Origin: Micromonospora sediminimaris
Lineage (GTDB): Bacteria; Actinomycetota; Actinomycetes; Mycobacteriales; Micromonosporaceae
Length of the DNA: 64,000 nt
Assembly: GCA_900112325.1 (NCBI GenBank)
Contig: FOLJ01000015.1
Location: 144,185-208,184 of the forward strand
Direction: 5' to 3'
The position numbers and the translations under genes were made by a program. Under the pieces are notes generated by a model, which worked only from the letters and a program-made list of their open reading frames with translations, had not been told where the DNA came from and made no database searches. Within the stretch, counting starts at the first letter, position 1, and each line of letters begins with the position of its first letter. Below are positions 1-7,966 of the stretch, piece after piece.

Positions 1-1
1 C

Positions 2-580
2 GTCCTGGCGTACGGCGGGCCGCCGGTGGTGCTGCCGATCGCGCTGTGGCCCGGTACGGTCGACCCGCTGCTGGACGCGGTTGCCCCGGGCGCCTCAGCC
101 GCGTTCGCGCCGACCGGACGGCTGATCGCCTTGTCCGTCGTACTCCTGGCGGCCCTGGTGACCGGACTCCGCGACCTGGCCGCCCGCCGGGGTGGGGATG
201 TGGCGGCACTCGGGGTCCTCGTCGCAGCCTTCGCGGTGGTACCGCCGCCGCTGGCGTTCGGCGGGTACTTCGCGATGTGGCACTCCGCCCGGCATGTCGC
301 CCGGTTGTTGCGCGCCGACCCGGGCAACCGCCACCACCTGGCGGCCGGTCGACTGGGCGGTCCGATCCGCCGGTTCACCCGGCAGGCGACCTTGCCCACC
401 ATCGCCGCCTTCGCCGGCCTGCTCGTCCTGGTATGTGTCGACGCATCGCCGACCTTCAGCCCGGCGGCCGCAGGTCCGTTCCAGGAAGCCCCGTTACAGC
501 TGGTCTTCGCGGTACTCGCCGGGCTCACCGTGCCGCACGCGGCAGTGGTCGCCCGGCTCGATGTACGGACGGCCCGGTGA
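2..580 (+). CDS. Brp/Blh-type beta-carotene 15,15'-dioxygenase, C-terminal part (5' end outside window)
   Basis: The reading frame is open to the window edge, so only the last ~192 codons are present. The visible part is hydrophobic, with about four membrane segments. It carries the Brp/Blh signature around YFAMWHSARH, whose two histidines fit the iron-binding histidines of the family, and a final PHAAV segment typical of its last helix. Family members are integral membrane dioxygenases that split beta-carotene into two retinals, usually for a microbial rhodopsin. No opsin, lycopene cyclase or phytoene gene follows, so the pathway context must lie upstream of the window. Family assignment is fairly secure; enzymatic activity is inferred. 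Confidence 0.75.
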   Translation, partial: VLAYGGPPVVLPIALWPGTVDPLLDAVAPGASAAFAPTGRLIALSVVLLAALVTGLRDLAARRGGDVAALGVLVAAFAVVPPPLAFGGYFAMWHSARHVARLLRADPGNRHHLAAGRLGGPIRRFTRQATLPTIAAFAGLLVLVCVDASPTFSPAAAGPFQEAPLQLVFAVLAGLTVPHAAVVARLDVRTAR

Positions 581-763
581 GAAGTGCAGACGATGTCACT
601 CGACGCGCATCGAGATTGGGGCGTCGACCGCCGGCGGGCGCGGGAGTTGGCTCACCCCGTCGAGGGTTTGCGCCGGCCGAGCGGGGAAAGTTGACGAAAC
701 GGCAGTCGACACGGCGATCGGCTCATCCGAGCACCACCAGGAACCGACAGAGAGGAGTGCCCG

Positions 764-1171
764 ATGCCGAGCACCACGATGCCCATGCTGGAGACGTACC
801 CGAAGTCGATCAACCTGGACCGGACGAAGCTGGCGGCCACGATCGATGCCCTCAATGACTGCGCGCAGGCCTGCACCGCGTGCGCGGACGCCTGCCTCAG
901 CGAGGACATGGTCGCCGAATTGACCAAGTGCGTCCGGACGAACCTGGACTGTGCCGACATCTGCGCGGCCACCGCCCGGGTGCTCTCCCGCCACACCGGC
1001 TACGACGCCAACATCAGCCGCGCCATGCTGGAGGCGTGCGTCACGGCCTGCGTGTCGTGCGGGGACGAGTGCGCCGCTCACGCCGAGAAGCATGAGCACT
1101 GCCGGCTCTGCGCCGACGCGTGTCGCGCCTGCGAGCGAGCCTGCCGCGACCTGCTGGCCACCATCAACTGA
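764..1171 (+). CDS. Four-helix-bundle copper-binding protein (Csp/DUF326 family)
   Basis: A 135-residue protein with 16 cysteines in repeated C-x3-C and C-x2-C spacings on amphipathic helices, for example CAQACTACADAC at 33-44 and CRLCADACRACERAC at 113-127. This is the pattern of Csp copper-storage proteins, whose inward-facing thiols hold many Cu(I) ions inside a four-helix bundle. There is no signal peptide, so it should be cytosolic (Csp3-like). The ATG has a GAGGAG ribosome site about 8 nt upstream. It precedes an NADH dehydrogenase gene by 84 nt on the same strand. No CsoR-like operator is visible in front of it, so copper control is not shown by the sequence. Confidence 0.85.
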   Translation: MPSTTMPMLETYPKSINLDRTKLAATIDALNDCAQACTACADACLSEDMVAELTKCVRTNLDCADICAATARVLSRHTGYDANISRAMLEACVTACVSCGDECAAHAEKHEHCRLCADACRACERACRDLLATIN

Positions 1172-1255
1172 GGGGGTCGGGCGTTTCCCCCGGCACCACG
1201 GGGTTACCTCTTGAACGGGACGAGAAACGACAGCCGACCGTCGAGGGGACCCATC

Positions 1256-2554
1256 ATGGCCCGACCCAGGATCGTCATCATCGGCGCGGGTTTCGCCGGT
1301 TTTCACGCCGCACGCCGCCTGACCCGCATCTCGCGCGGTGCCGCCGACGTGGTGTTGGTCAACCCGACCGACTATTTCCTCTACCTGCCGCTGCTGCCCG
1401 AGGTTTCCGGTGGGGTGCTCGACCCGCGTCGGGTCACCGTGCCGCTGGCCGACACCCTGCCCGGAGTGCAGGTGGTGCTCGGCGAGGTCGATGGCATCGA
1501 CGTCGACGGCCGCGCCGTCTCCTACGTGGACCCCGAGGGGCGCACCGGTCGGTTGCCCTACCACCGCCTGGTCCTCGCCGCGGGCAGCGTCAACAAGCTG
1601 CTGCCGATCCCCGGCGTCGCCGACCACGCTCACGGCTTCCGCGGCATCCCCGAGGCGCTGCACCTACGGGAACGGCTGATCCAGCAGATCGAGCTGGCCG
1701 ACGCCACCGACGACCCGGCCGAGCGGGAAGCGCGCTGCACCTTTGTGGTCGTCGGCGCCGGCTACACCGGCACCGAGGTAGCCGCACAGGGCCAACTCTT
1801 CACCGACGAGATAGTCCACCGCCACCCGCGGCTCGACGGGATCCGGCCGCGCTGGCTGCTGCTGGACACCGCCGACCGGGTCCTGCCCGGCCTCGCCGAA
1901 CGCATGTCGGCCGTCGCCGGGCGCGTGCTGCGCCAGCGCGGGATCGAGGTGTGCCTGGGTACGTCCGTCACCGAGGCCACCGCCGACGGGGTCCACCTCT
2001 CCGACGGCCGTTTCGTGGCGTCCCGCACCCTGGTGTGGTGCGTCGGCGTACGACCCGACCCACTCGTCGAGGCCACCGGTCTGCCCACCACCAAGGGACG
2101 GATCAGCGTGGACGAGCACCTGGCCGTGCCCGGTCATCCCGAGATCCTCGCCTGCGGCGACGCCGCCGCCGTGCCCGACCACGCCCGCCCCGGTGAGATC
2201 ACCCCGATGACCGCCCAGCACGCCGTCCGGCAGGGCCGCCTCGCCGCCGACAACATCGCCGCCTCGTACGGTGTCGGCAGGCTTCGCCCGTACCGGCACC
2301 GCGACCTCGGCTTCGTGGTCGATCTCGGCGGCTGGCAGGCCACCGCGAACCCCTTGCACGTGCCGCTGTCCGGCCTGCCGGCCCGGGTCGTGGCCCGCGG
2401 CTACCACCTGCTGTCGCTGCCCGCGAACCGCGCCCGCACCGCCGCCGACTGGATCTTCGCCGCGGTCGGTTCACGGCCAAGCGTCCAACTCGGCCTCGTG
2501 CCCGGCGCCGCCGTGCCGCTGGACACCGCGGCCCCGGAACTGATTCGCCGCTGA
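1256..2554 (+). CDS. Type II NADH dehydrogenase-like FAD oxidoreductase
   Basis: A 432-residue pyridine nucleotide-disulphide oxidoreductase-fold protein. An N-terminal FAD Rossmann motif (GAGFAGFHAA) is followed by the NTDYFLYLPLLPE-type segment of NDH-2 proteins, a second Rossmann motif for NAD(P)H near residue 170 (GAGYTGTEVA), and the FAD-contacting ACGDAAA near residue 300. NDH-2 enzymes pass electrons from NADH to quinone at the inner membrane face without pumping protons. An upstream in-frame TTG exists, but the ATG chosen follows GAGGGG and begins directly at the Rossmann strand. Sulfide:quinone oxidoreductases are related, but the cysteine pair they need is not evident. It follows the Csp gene and may share its transcript. 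Confidence 0.82.
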   Translation: MARPRIVIIGAGFAGFHAARRLTRISRGAADVVLVNPTDYFLYLPLLPEVSGGVLDPRRVTVPLADTLPGVQVVLGEVDGIDVDGRAVSYVDPEGRTGRLPYHRLVLAAGSVNKLLPIPGVADHAHGFRGIPEALHLRERLIQQIELADATDDPAEREARCTFVVVGAGYTGTEVAAQGQLFTDEIVHRHPRLDGIRPRWLLLDTADRVLPGLAERMSAVAGRVLRQRGIEVCLGTSVTEATADGVHLSDGRFVASRTLVWCVGVRPDPLVEATGLPTTKGRISVDEHLAVPGHPEILACGDAAAVPDHARPGEITPMTAQHAVRQGRLAADNIAASYGVGRLRPYRHRDLGFVVDLGGWQATANPLHVPLSGLPARVVARGYHLLSLPANRARTAADWIFAAVGSRPSVQLGLVPGAAVPLDTAAPELIRR

Positions 2555-2611
2555 TGCCGCCTGCGGGCACCGCGGCTCGTCACGTCGGCGGGCGGTCGAC
2601 TGGGACAGGTA

Positions 2612-5302
2612 TCACCCGGTCCCCGGGGTGCCGCCCGGCGGCACCGCCCCACCCCCGTCGCGAAGCAGAGCGGCCAGGGCGGCCCGCGAGCTGACCCCCA
2701 ACTTGCGGTACACCCTGGTCAGGTGAGCCTCGACGGTCCGCTCGGTCACGTAGAGCCGCATCGCGACGGCGCGGTTGGTGAGGCCCTCGGCGACCAGGGC
2801 GGCGACCCGCCTCTCGGCCTGGGTGAGATCGGGTCCGGTGACCACGGCCCAGCGCCGCTGTCCGGCCCCGTGTCTGCGCTGGGCGTTCACCACCTGCTGG
2901 CGTAGCCACGCGGAGGGCGTGCGTTCGGCGATCACCCGGGCGAGGTGAATGTGATTCCGGGCGGCACCGGATTCGCGTAAGGCGTCGAGACAGCCGGCCA
3001 CCATGAGGTGGGCCTCCCCGAGCGACAGGTCGGCCTGCCGATCGGTGAAGAGTCGGATGGATTCCTGGGCGGCGGCCAGCGCGCCGACGGGGTCCCGGCG
3101 GGCGAGCAGCACCTGTGCGGTGGCCAGGCGTGCCTCGGCCCGCCGGATCTCCAGGCCGAGCGCGGCGGCGGCGGCCTCAGCCCGCTGGGACCAGGCGTAC
3201 GCCTCGTCGAGCAGGCCACCGGCGACCAGAAACTCGGCGTGCCCGGCGAGCCACTTGGGCTGAAGATCCCGTCGGCGGGGCTGTCCCCGGCCGGGCTGCA
3301 CCAGCGTGCCGGTCAGGTGTCGCGCCTCGGTGTGCCGGCCCTGGGCGAACCGGATGTGGGACAGGACCGCCAGCGCGGTGTCGTGCAGCGCCGGTTCGTG
3401 CCGAGCCTCCTGAACGGCTTCCTCACCGACCGGGGCGGCGGCCTGCGGGCCAGCGCGCCAGAGCAGCGCCATCGCCCGGTAGGTCAACGCGATCGTCACC
3501 GCCTGCCGGGCACCGACCGAGCGTCCGGCCCGTTCCGCCTCGATCGCCACACTTATCGCTTCGTCGAGTCGACCGCTGCCGGCGGCGATCCGCGCCTGAC
3601 CTGCGAGAAGTCCGGGCAGCACGTGCGCCTGGCCGTGTTCCCGGGCCAGCGCCACCGCCCGGGTGACGTGGCGCAGGGCGTCAGCCTTCTCCAGAACGAC
3701 GCCCTGCACCCAGGCCAGCCATTCGGGGACGTCGAGGCAGCCGGCGAGGGCGCGATCCGACATGGCGTCGACGAGTGCCTCGGCGGCGCGCAACTCGTCG
3801 GCGGCTATGTCGGTGGACCCGTGTGCGGCAGCGCGGGCGGCGAGGGTGGTCCGGGCCACCGCCACCAACGGTGGGTCCGTCTCCGCTCCGATCGCCGCCT
3901 GGATTTCGGTGACCAGCGGGCCCAGCTCGCCCCACCGGCCGTCCCTGGCGGCGAGTCTGCCCTGCGCCACGGACAGCCGGGGTCGTAGCCGCCGCACCGT
4001 CGTGGTGTGCTCCCGCGCCAGCCTGGCCCGCACCGGGACGTTGGGTCCGAGCCGGTCTGCCAGTTCGGCGCGCAGGACAGTCGCGGCGAGCCGGGTGTCG
4101 GGACCAGGCAACGTGTCGAGTGACGCCTGCGCAAGACCGAGCGCATCGGTGAGATCGCCGGATGCGGCCGTTGCCCGGGCCCTGGTCAGCAGCGCGTCAC
4201 CGAGCGCCACCGGATCGTCCGGCGGGGCCAGGGTGACCGCGAGGCGACTCAGCCGGGCCGCCAAGGGCGGGTCGAGGGTCACCAGCTCCCGGGCGATCTC
4301 ATGGACACGGGCGAACCGGGAGGCGGTCGCGCCGGCCCGCAGCAGGTGCCAGCCGCAGGTACGCGGGTCGGCGCGGCGCTGGCGCAGTGCCGCGTCGGCC
4401 CGCAGGTGCGCCCCGGCCCGCCAACCGGCGGGCGCATCCTGGTAGGCCGCAGCCCGGACCAGGGCGTGCCGCGGGCGCAGGATGATGTCGTCGGCCGCGT
4501 ACCGGAGCAGATCCATGCGGACCAGCTGGTCCAGCGCCTCGACGGCGGCCGTGCACGGGAGCTGGCCGACCTCTGCCACCAGACCAGGGTCGGCCACCTC
4601 GCCGAGCACGGCCACGGTGTGCAGGATCCGCCGGGTCGGCTCGTCCGCCAGGTCGATCTCCGGGCCGAGGAGCCCTGCCAGGCAGCGGGACGAGCCGAGT
4701 TCCACGACCCGTTCGAGCACGAGGATGCCGTCTGCGTCGACCAGTTCCGGGTGAGCGCCGAGGACGGCGAGCAGACCGGGCAGTCGTTCACCGGCGGCCG
4801 CCAGCGTCGCACGCCGGGTCGCCGGCAGTACGCGCGGAAGCAGCGCTTCCGCCGCCGCTTCGGGGAGCGCGCCCAGTGGCACGGCCAGTTGTCGTATCCC
4901 CGCGCCGGTGCCCGTGACCAGGCGGAGCAGGCTTCGGGGCGCCTGCCGCGGCCGGTAGGCGCAGAGCACCGCCAGCCGTCCGGGGGGTGGCGCGTCGACC
5001 AGCAGGTGCCGCAGCGCGGCCAGCGCCGGTTCGGCCCGGTGGGCGTCGTCGAGGACAGCGACGACGGGCCTGACCCGACTGAGTCGACCGAGCCGGGCGA
5101 GAGCTGCGGGCGTCCACCGGTGGGCGGCCAGGTCGACATGGAACACGCTCGGCAGTTGACGGAGCAGGTGGGTCAGGAAGGCGGTCTTGCCGGCACCGGG
5201 ATCACCGGTGATCTCGACGATCGTCGGCTGCCTCGGCACGAGCGCGGCCAGGCCGGTGCGGACCGCAGCGAACTCCTCGTCCCGACCCACCAACATGGAC
5301 AT
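2612..5302 (-). CDS. LAL-type LuxR family transcriptional regulator
   Basis: About 896 residues with the layout of large ATP-binding LuxR (LAL) regulators. An N-terminal AAA/NTPase module has Walker A GDPGAGKT at 33-40 and Walker B VAVLDDAH at 81-88. A long helical TPR-like middle follows, and a C-terminal LuxR helix-turn-helix lies at about 828-885 (LTQAERRVAALVAEG... TERTVEAHL). LAL proteins are usually pathway-specific activators. The gene diverges from the sdpC-sdpA-sdpB operon across 139 bp, which makes it the obvious candidate regulator of that operon; this is inference from position. The open frame continues far upstream but overlaps sdpC antisense, so the start is set at the ATG before SMLVGRDEE; an ATG two codons later is equally possible. 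Confidence 0.85.
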   Translation of the reverse strand: MSMLVGRDEEFAAVRTGLAALVPRQPTIVEITGDPGAGKTAFLTHLLRQLPSVFHVDLAAHRWTPAALARLGRLSRVRPVVAVLDDAHRAEPALAALRHLLVDAPPPGRLAVLCAYRPRQAPRSLLRLVTGTGAGIRQLAVPLGALPEAAAEALLPRVLPATRRATLAAAGERLPGLLAVLGAHPELVDADGILVLERVVELGSSRCLAGLLGPEIDLADEPTRRILHTVAVLGEVADPGLVAEVGQLPCTAAVEALDQLVRMDLLRYAADDIILRPRHALVRAAAYQDAPAGWRAGAHLRADAALRQRRADPRTCGWHLLRAGATASRFARVHEIARELVTLDPPLAARLSRLAVTLAPPDDPVALGDALLTRARATAASGDLTDALGLAQASLDTLPGPDTRLAATVLRAELADRLGPNVPVRARLAREHTTTVRRLRPRLSVAQGRLAARDGRWGELGPLVTEIQAAIGAETDPPLVAVARTTLAARAAAHGSTDIAADELRAAEALVDAMSDRALAGCLDVPEWLAWVQGVVLEKADALRHVTRAVALAREHGQAHVLPGLLAGQARIAAGSGRLDEAISVAIEAERAGRSVGARQAVTIALTYRAMALLWRAGPQAAAPVGEEAVQEARHEPALHDTALAVLSHIRFAQGRHTEARHLTGTLVQPGRGQPRRRDLQPKWLAGHAEFLVAGGLLDEAYAWSQRAEAAAAALGLEIRRAEARLATAQVLLARRDPVGALAAAQESIRLFTDRQADLSLGEAHLMVAGCLDALRESGAARNHIHLARVIAERTPSAWLRQQVVNAQRRHGAGQRRWAVVTGPDLTQAERRVAALVAEGLTNRAVAMRLYVTERTVEAHLTRVYRKLGVSSRAALAALLRDGGGAVPPGGTPGTG

Positions 5303-5441
5303 TCGCTCACGATAGGTGATCCGGACGGGTGATCTACGTAAGGGCTTTCCCCAATGCTCCTGTCGGTACCGGCCCGCGAACATGTGCCGGGTTCCGCCGC
5401 CTGGCGGGACTCCCAGCACAGGCGAGGGTGAGGAGAACTGA
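5303..5441. promoter_or_regulatory. Divergent promoter region between LAL regulator and sdp operon
   Basis: This 139-bp spacer must hold both start sites. The 7-mer GGTGATC occurs twice in direct orientation (5315-5321 and 5328-5334), 13 nt apart start to start, next to the regulator's start codon; this could be a binding site for the regulator, but that is a guess. A small CCGCC/GGCGG hairpin lies near 5398, before the sdpC ribosome site. No confident -35/-10 pair is seen. Confidence 0.4.
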
Positions 5442-6113
5442 GTGCCCAGAAATCGATGGCGCCGACTGATGGCGCCGGCGCTCGTGATGTCGTTGGTGGT
5501 GTCCGGGATCGCGGGGCAGGGCGTGGCCAGCGCCCGACCGACCGAGGACCGGACCCCGGCAACCGTGGCGACGACGCCGACCGTGGGTACGACGGCGGAC
5601 GGCGCGGCGCTGATGCGTGGTGTCTTCTTCCTGCAGGGCGAGGTGGGCCAGAAACTGGAGCGCCTGCCGTACGTCTTCATGGACGCCGAGAACCTGCGCA
5701 AGAACCGGTCTGCCGAGGCGGTGCAGGCGGTGACCCGGCTGATCGAGGAGGCCGAGGCGGACCGGCCCGGACTGCTCGCCAGCTTCTCCACCGGCATGCG
5801 CAGCGGCGATCCGTACCAGGTCGAGACCGCTCTGACCGAAGCCGGCTCGGCGTTGGAGGCAGCGTTGGGAGATCGGCCGATCCTGTTCAGCGATGAAGAT
5901 GAAGAGGACACCAACTTGGCGGCCAACGTGGAAACCACCGTCGCGGTGGTGAACGTCGGAACCGCCGCGGTTGCGCTGGCCGTGATAGTCGCGATCGCCG
6001 CCATATTCGTTCTGGTGGCGTTCTTGGACAGCCGGGAGCGGCCCCTGGGCGGCCGCGACCTGGAGACCGAACGGCTCATGGCCCTGTTCGCCACCGAACT
6101 GCGCACGATCTGA
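5442..6113 (+). CDS. sdpC: SdpC family antimicrobial peptide precursor
   Basis: A 223-residue precursor starting at GTG with AGGAG 6-7 nt upstream. It has a Sec-type signal peptide (about 1-31, basic start then a hydrophobic core ending ASA), a Thr-rich stretch, and the conserved SdpC-family block GAALMRGVFFLQGEVGQKL at 54-72. The C-terminal part has an acidic DEDEED segment and a strongly hydrophobic helix at about 165-194, where the mature toxin of Bacillus SdpC lies. In Bacillus, SdpC is cut to a 42-residue peptide that collapses the proton-motive force of sibling cells. This homologue has no cysteine at all, so the disulphide of the Bacillus peptide cannot form. It heads an operon with SdpA and SdpB homologues, which supports the assignment strongly. 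Confidence 0.85.
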   Translation: MPRNRWRRLMAPALVMSLVVSGIAGQGVASARPTEDRTPATVATTPTVGTTADGAALMRGVFFLQGEVGQKLERLPYVFMDAENLRKNRSAEAVQAVTRLIEEAEADRPGLLASFSTGMRSGDPYQVETALTEAGSALEAALGDRPILFSDEDEEDTNLAANVETTVAVVNVGTAAVALAVIVAIAAIFVLVAFLDSRERPLGGRDLETERLMALFATELRTI

Positions 6114-6171
6114 ACCGGTGCGGGTGGGACTCCCGTGCCCACCCGCGCCACTTCTTCCATGAGGAGATGAC

Positions 6172-6741
6172 ATGGCGGACAACCGGAACCAGGTGGTCGT
6201 ACCCCGCCGCCCGGTGCTCTGGATCGGGCTGCTGGTGGGCCTGGTCGCCCTGTTCGACCTGCAGACGTTCCTACCGGGCAACGCGCTCATGCTGCCCGGC
6301 CAGCGGCAGGCCGCCCCGGTGTTCCGGGCGCTCCTGCCGCAGGGGTGGGCGTTCTTTACCAAGTCGCCCCGCTCCCCCGACCTCTCCGTCCACGCGATCC
6401 GCCCCGACGGTCGGTTGGACGACATCACCACCGGGGCGTACGCCGAGCCGCGGTACGCCTTCGGGCTCGACCGGTCCGCCCGCGCGCAGGCCACCGAACT
6501 GGCCCTGGTGGTTTCCCGGATCCCCGGATCGGTCTGGCAGCAGTGCCGGCAACCGACAGACGCCTGCCTCGTCGAGGCGATGTCGAAGCCGGCCACACCG
6601 GTCCGCAGCGGTGACGACACGCCCTCGGTCTGCGGCCCGGTCGTCATCGCCCGTACCGAGCCGGTGCCGTGGGCGTACCGGGACCTGGTCGCCGGCGAGT
6701 TCCGATACACCCACGTCGTTCGCTTGGAGGTGTCATGCTGA
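6172..6741 (+). CDS. sdpA: SdpA family protein (antimicrobial peptide maturation)
   Basis: A 189-residue protein with one N-terminal membrane segment (about 15-33) and the SdpA-type motif LLPQGWAFFTKSPRSPD at 54-70. Three cysteines lie in the C-terminal half (QQCRQPTDAC, SVCGP) and one is at the terminus. In Bacillus, SdpA is a cytosolic or membrane-associated factor required with SdpB to turn pro-SdpC into active toxin. The start follows GAGGAG by about 7 nt. It lies 58 nt after sdpC and overlaps sdpB by 7 nt (ATGCTGA), so translation of sdpA and sdpB is probably coupled. Confidence 0.85.
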   Translation: MADNRNQVVVPRRPVLWIGLLVGLVALFDLQTFLPGNALMLPGQRQAAPVFRALLPQGWAFFTKSPRSPDLSVHAIRPDGRLDDITTGAYAEPRYAFGLDRSARAQATELALVVSRIPGSVWQQCRQPTDACLVEAMSKPATPVRSGDDTPSVCGPVVIARTEPVPWAYRDLVAGEFRYTHVVRLEVSC

Positions 6742-7757
6742 CCAGCCGCCCATCGAGCATTTCCGTTGCGGTGCCCTGGGGGTCCTGGCTGGGGCTCGCC
6801 CGTACGCTGCTCGCCACCGCGACCGCCGCGACACTTGTGTTCACTGACGCCGACACGCTGTTCACGCCACTTCTCGGCCGGGGACCCGGACCACACTGCA
6901 CCGGCCTGTCCGACATCGGCGCCTTCTGTCTGGCCGGGCCGGAGCATGCGGACCTGGTGCGATGGGCGTGCGTCGCGGTACTGCTGGTGGTGGCGAGCGG
7001 GTGGCGACCCCGGTTCACCGCCCTGCCGCACTGGTGGATCGCCTTCAGCGTGAGCACCAGCGCGTCCATCCCGGACGGCGGCGAGCAGGTCAACCAGGTA
7101 CTCACCCTGCTGCTGGTACCGGTCCTGCTGGCCGACCCCCGCCGCTGGCACTGGCAGCCGTCGCCCCCGGGGGACCGGGTTGTGCGCCCCGGCGGTCGGG
7201 GCATGGTGCTGGTCGCCACGGCGGTCGTCCTGCTCTTCGCGATCCGCCTCCAGGTCGCCGGCATCTACTTCCAGGCGTCGGTGGCCAAGCTCAGCAAGGC
7301 GGAGTGGGCCGACGGCACCGTGATGTACTACTGGCTCAACCATCACAGCTTCGGCGCCCCCGGCTGGTTGCAACCGGTGACGGACGCCCTGGTGAACCAG
7401 CCGGTGTCGGTCGCCCTGCTGACCTGGACTCCGCTGGCGATCGAGTTCGCCCTGGCCGTCAGCCTGCTGCTGCGTCCGGCCGTACGGTGGTGGCTGCTGC
7501 CGTTCGGTGTGCTGCTGCACGTCGGCATCGCGGTGCTGATGGGGTTGTGGAGCTTCTCGCTGGCCATGATGGCCGCCCAGGTGCTGCTGCTCGTGCCGAT
7601 GGGGGCGAACCTGCCCGGCTCGTGGCAGGCAGTCCGGGACCTGGTCGGTCGTCGAGGTGCCCAGCAGCCGGGCGAGGGTGCACCGGGCGCGGTTGCGGAG
7701 CCCACCGAGCGGCCGAAGAAGGACGAACCGGTGCTGGCCGGCCAGCTGTCGCACTGA
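6735..7757 (+). CDS. sdpB: SdpB family membrane protein (antimicrobial peptide maturation)
   Basis: A 340-residue polytopic membrane protein with about seven or eight hydrophobic segments and an HTTM-like (vitamin K carboxylase-related transmembrane) character, including the YFQASVAKLSKAEWADGT region typical of SdpB/HTTM proteins. SdpB works with SdpA in making the SDP toxin in Bacillus. The ATG sits inside the end of sdpA, with TTGGAGG 6 nt upstream. The cytosolic tail after about residue 305 is charged and Pro/Glu-rich. A GC hairpin just downstream probably ends the operon. No SdpI immunity or SdpR repressor homologue follows. Confidence 0.85.
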   Translation: MLTSRPSSISVAVPWGSWLGLARTLLATATAATLVFTDADTLFTPLLGRGPGPHCTGLSDIGAFCLAGPEHADLVRWACVAVLLVVASGWRPRFTALPHWWIAFSVSTSASIPDGGEQVNQVLTLLLVPVLLADPRRWHWQPSPPGDRVVRPGGRGMVLVATAVVLLFAIRLQVAGIYFQASVAKLSKAEWADGTVMYYWLNHHSFGAPGWLQPVTDALVNQPVSVALLTWTPLAIEFALAVSLLLRPAVRWWLLPFGVLLHVGIAVLMGLWSFSLAMMAAQVLLLVPMGANLPGSWQAVRDLVGRRGAQQPGEGAPGAVAEPTERPKKDEPVLAGQLSH

Positions 7758-7779
7758 ACACGCGGTGTTCGTACGACGA

Positions 7780-7810
7780 GGGCGAGCCCGGGTCCGCTGC
7801 CGGCTCGCCC
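7780..7810 (+). terminator. Probable terminator of the sdp operon
   Basis: GGGCGAGCC pairs with GGCTCGCCC, extended by CGG/CCG with one bulged C, just after the sdpB stop. The stem is GC-rich and has no T-tract, as is common in actinobacteria. Confidence 0.55.
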
Positions 7811-7966
7811 GCACCGATGCGCCGGCTGCATCGCTGCCGGACGCATCGACTGCCGGTACGCTGCATCGGCGGCCTCAGCCCGTTCCCGCGTGCCGTGGCC
7901 ACCGTCGTCCAATGGGCGAATTACCCATCGATCCCCGCACGGGCAGCTGAAAGGTGAACCGACACC

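Noticed and set aside
5303..6160. N-terminal extension of the LAL regulator by ~280 codons on the minus strand
   Set aside because: It would lie fully antisense to sdpC, and its sequence is low-complexity Ser/Ala/Arg of shadow type; the AAA module begins at the ATG at 5302.
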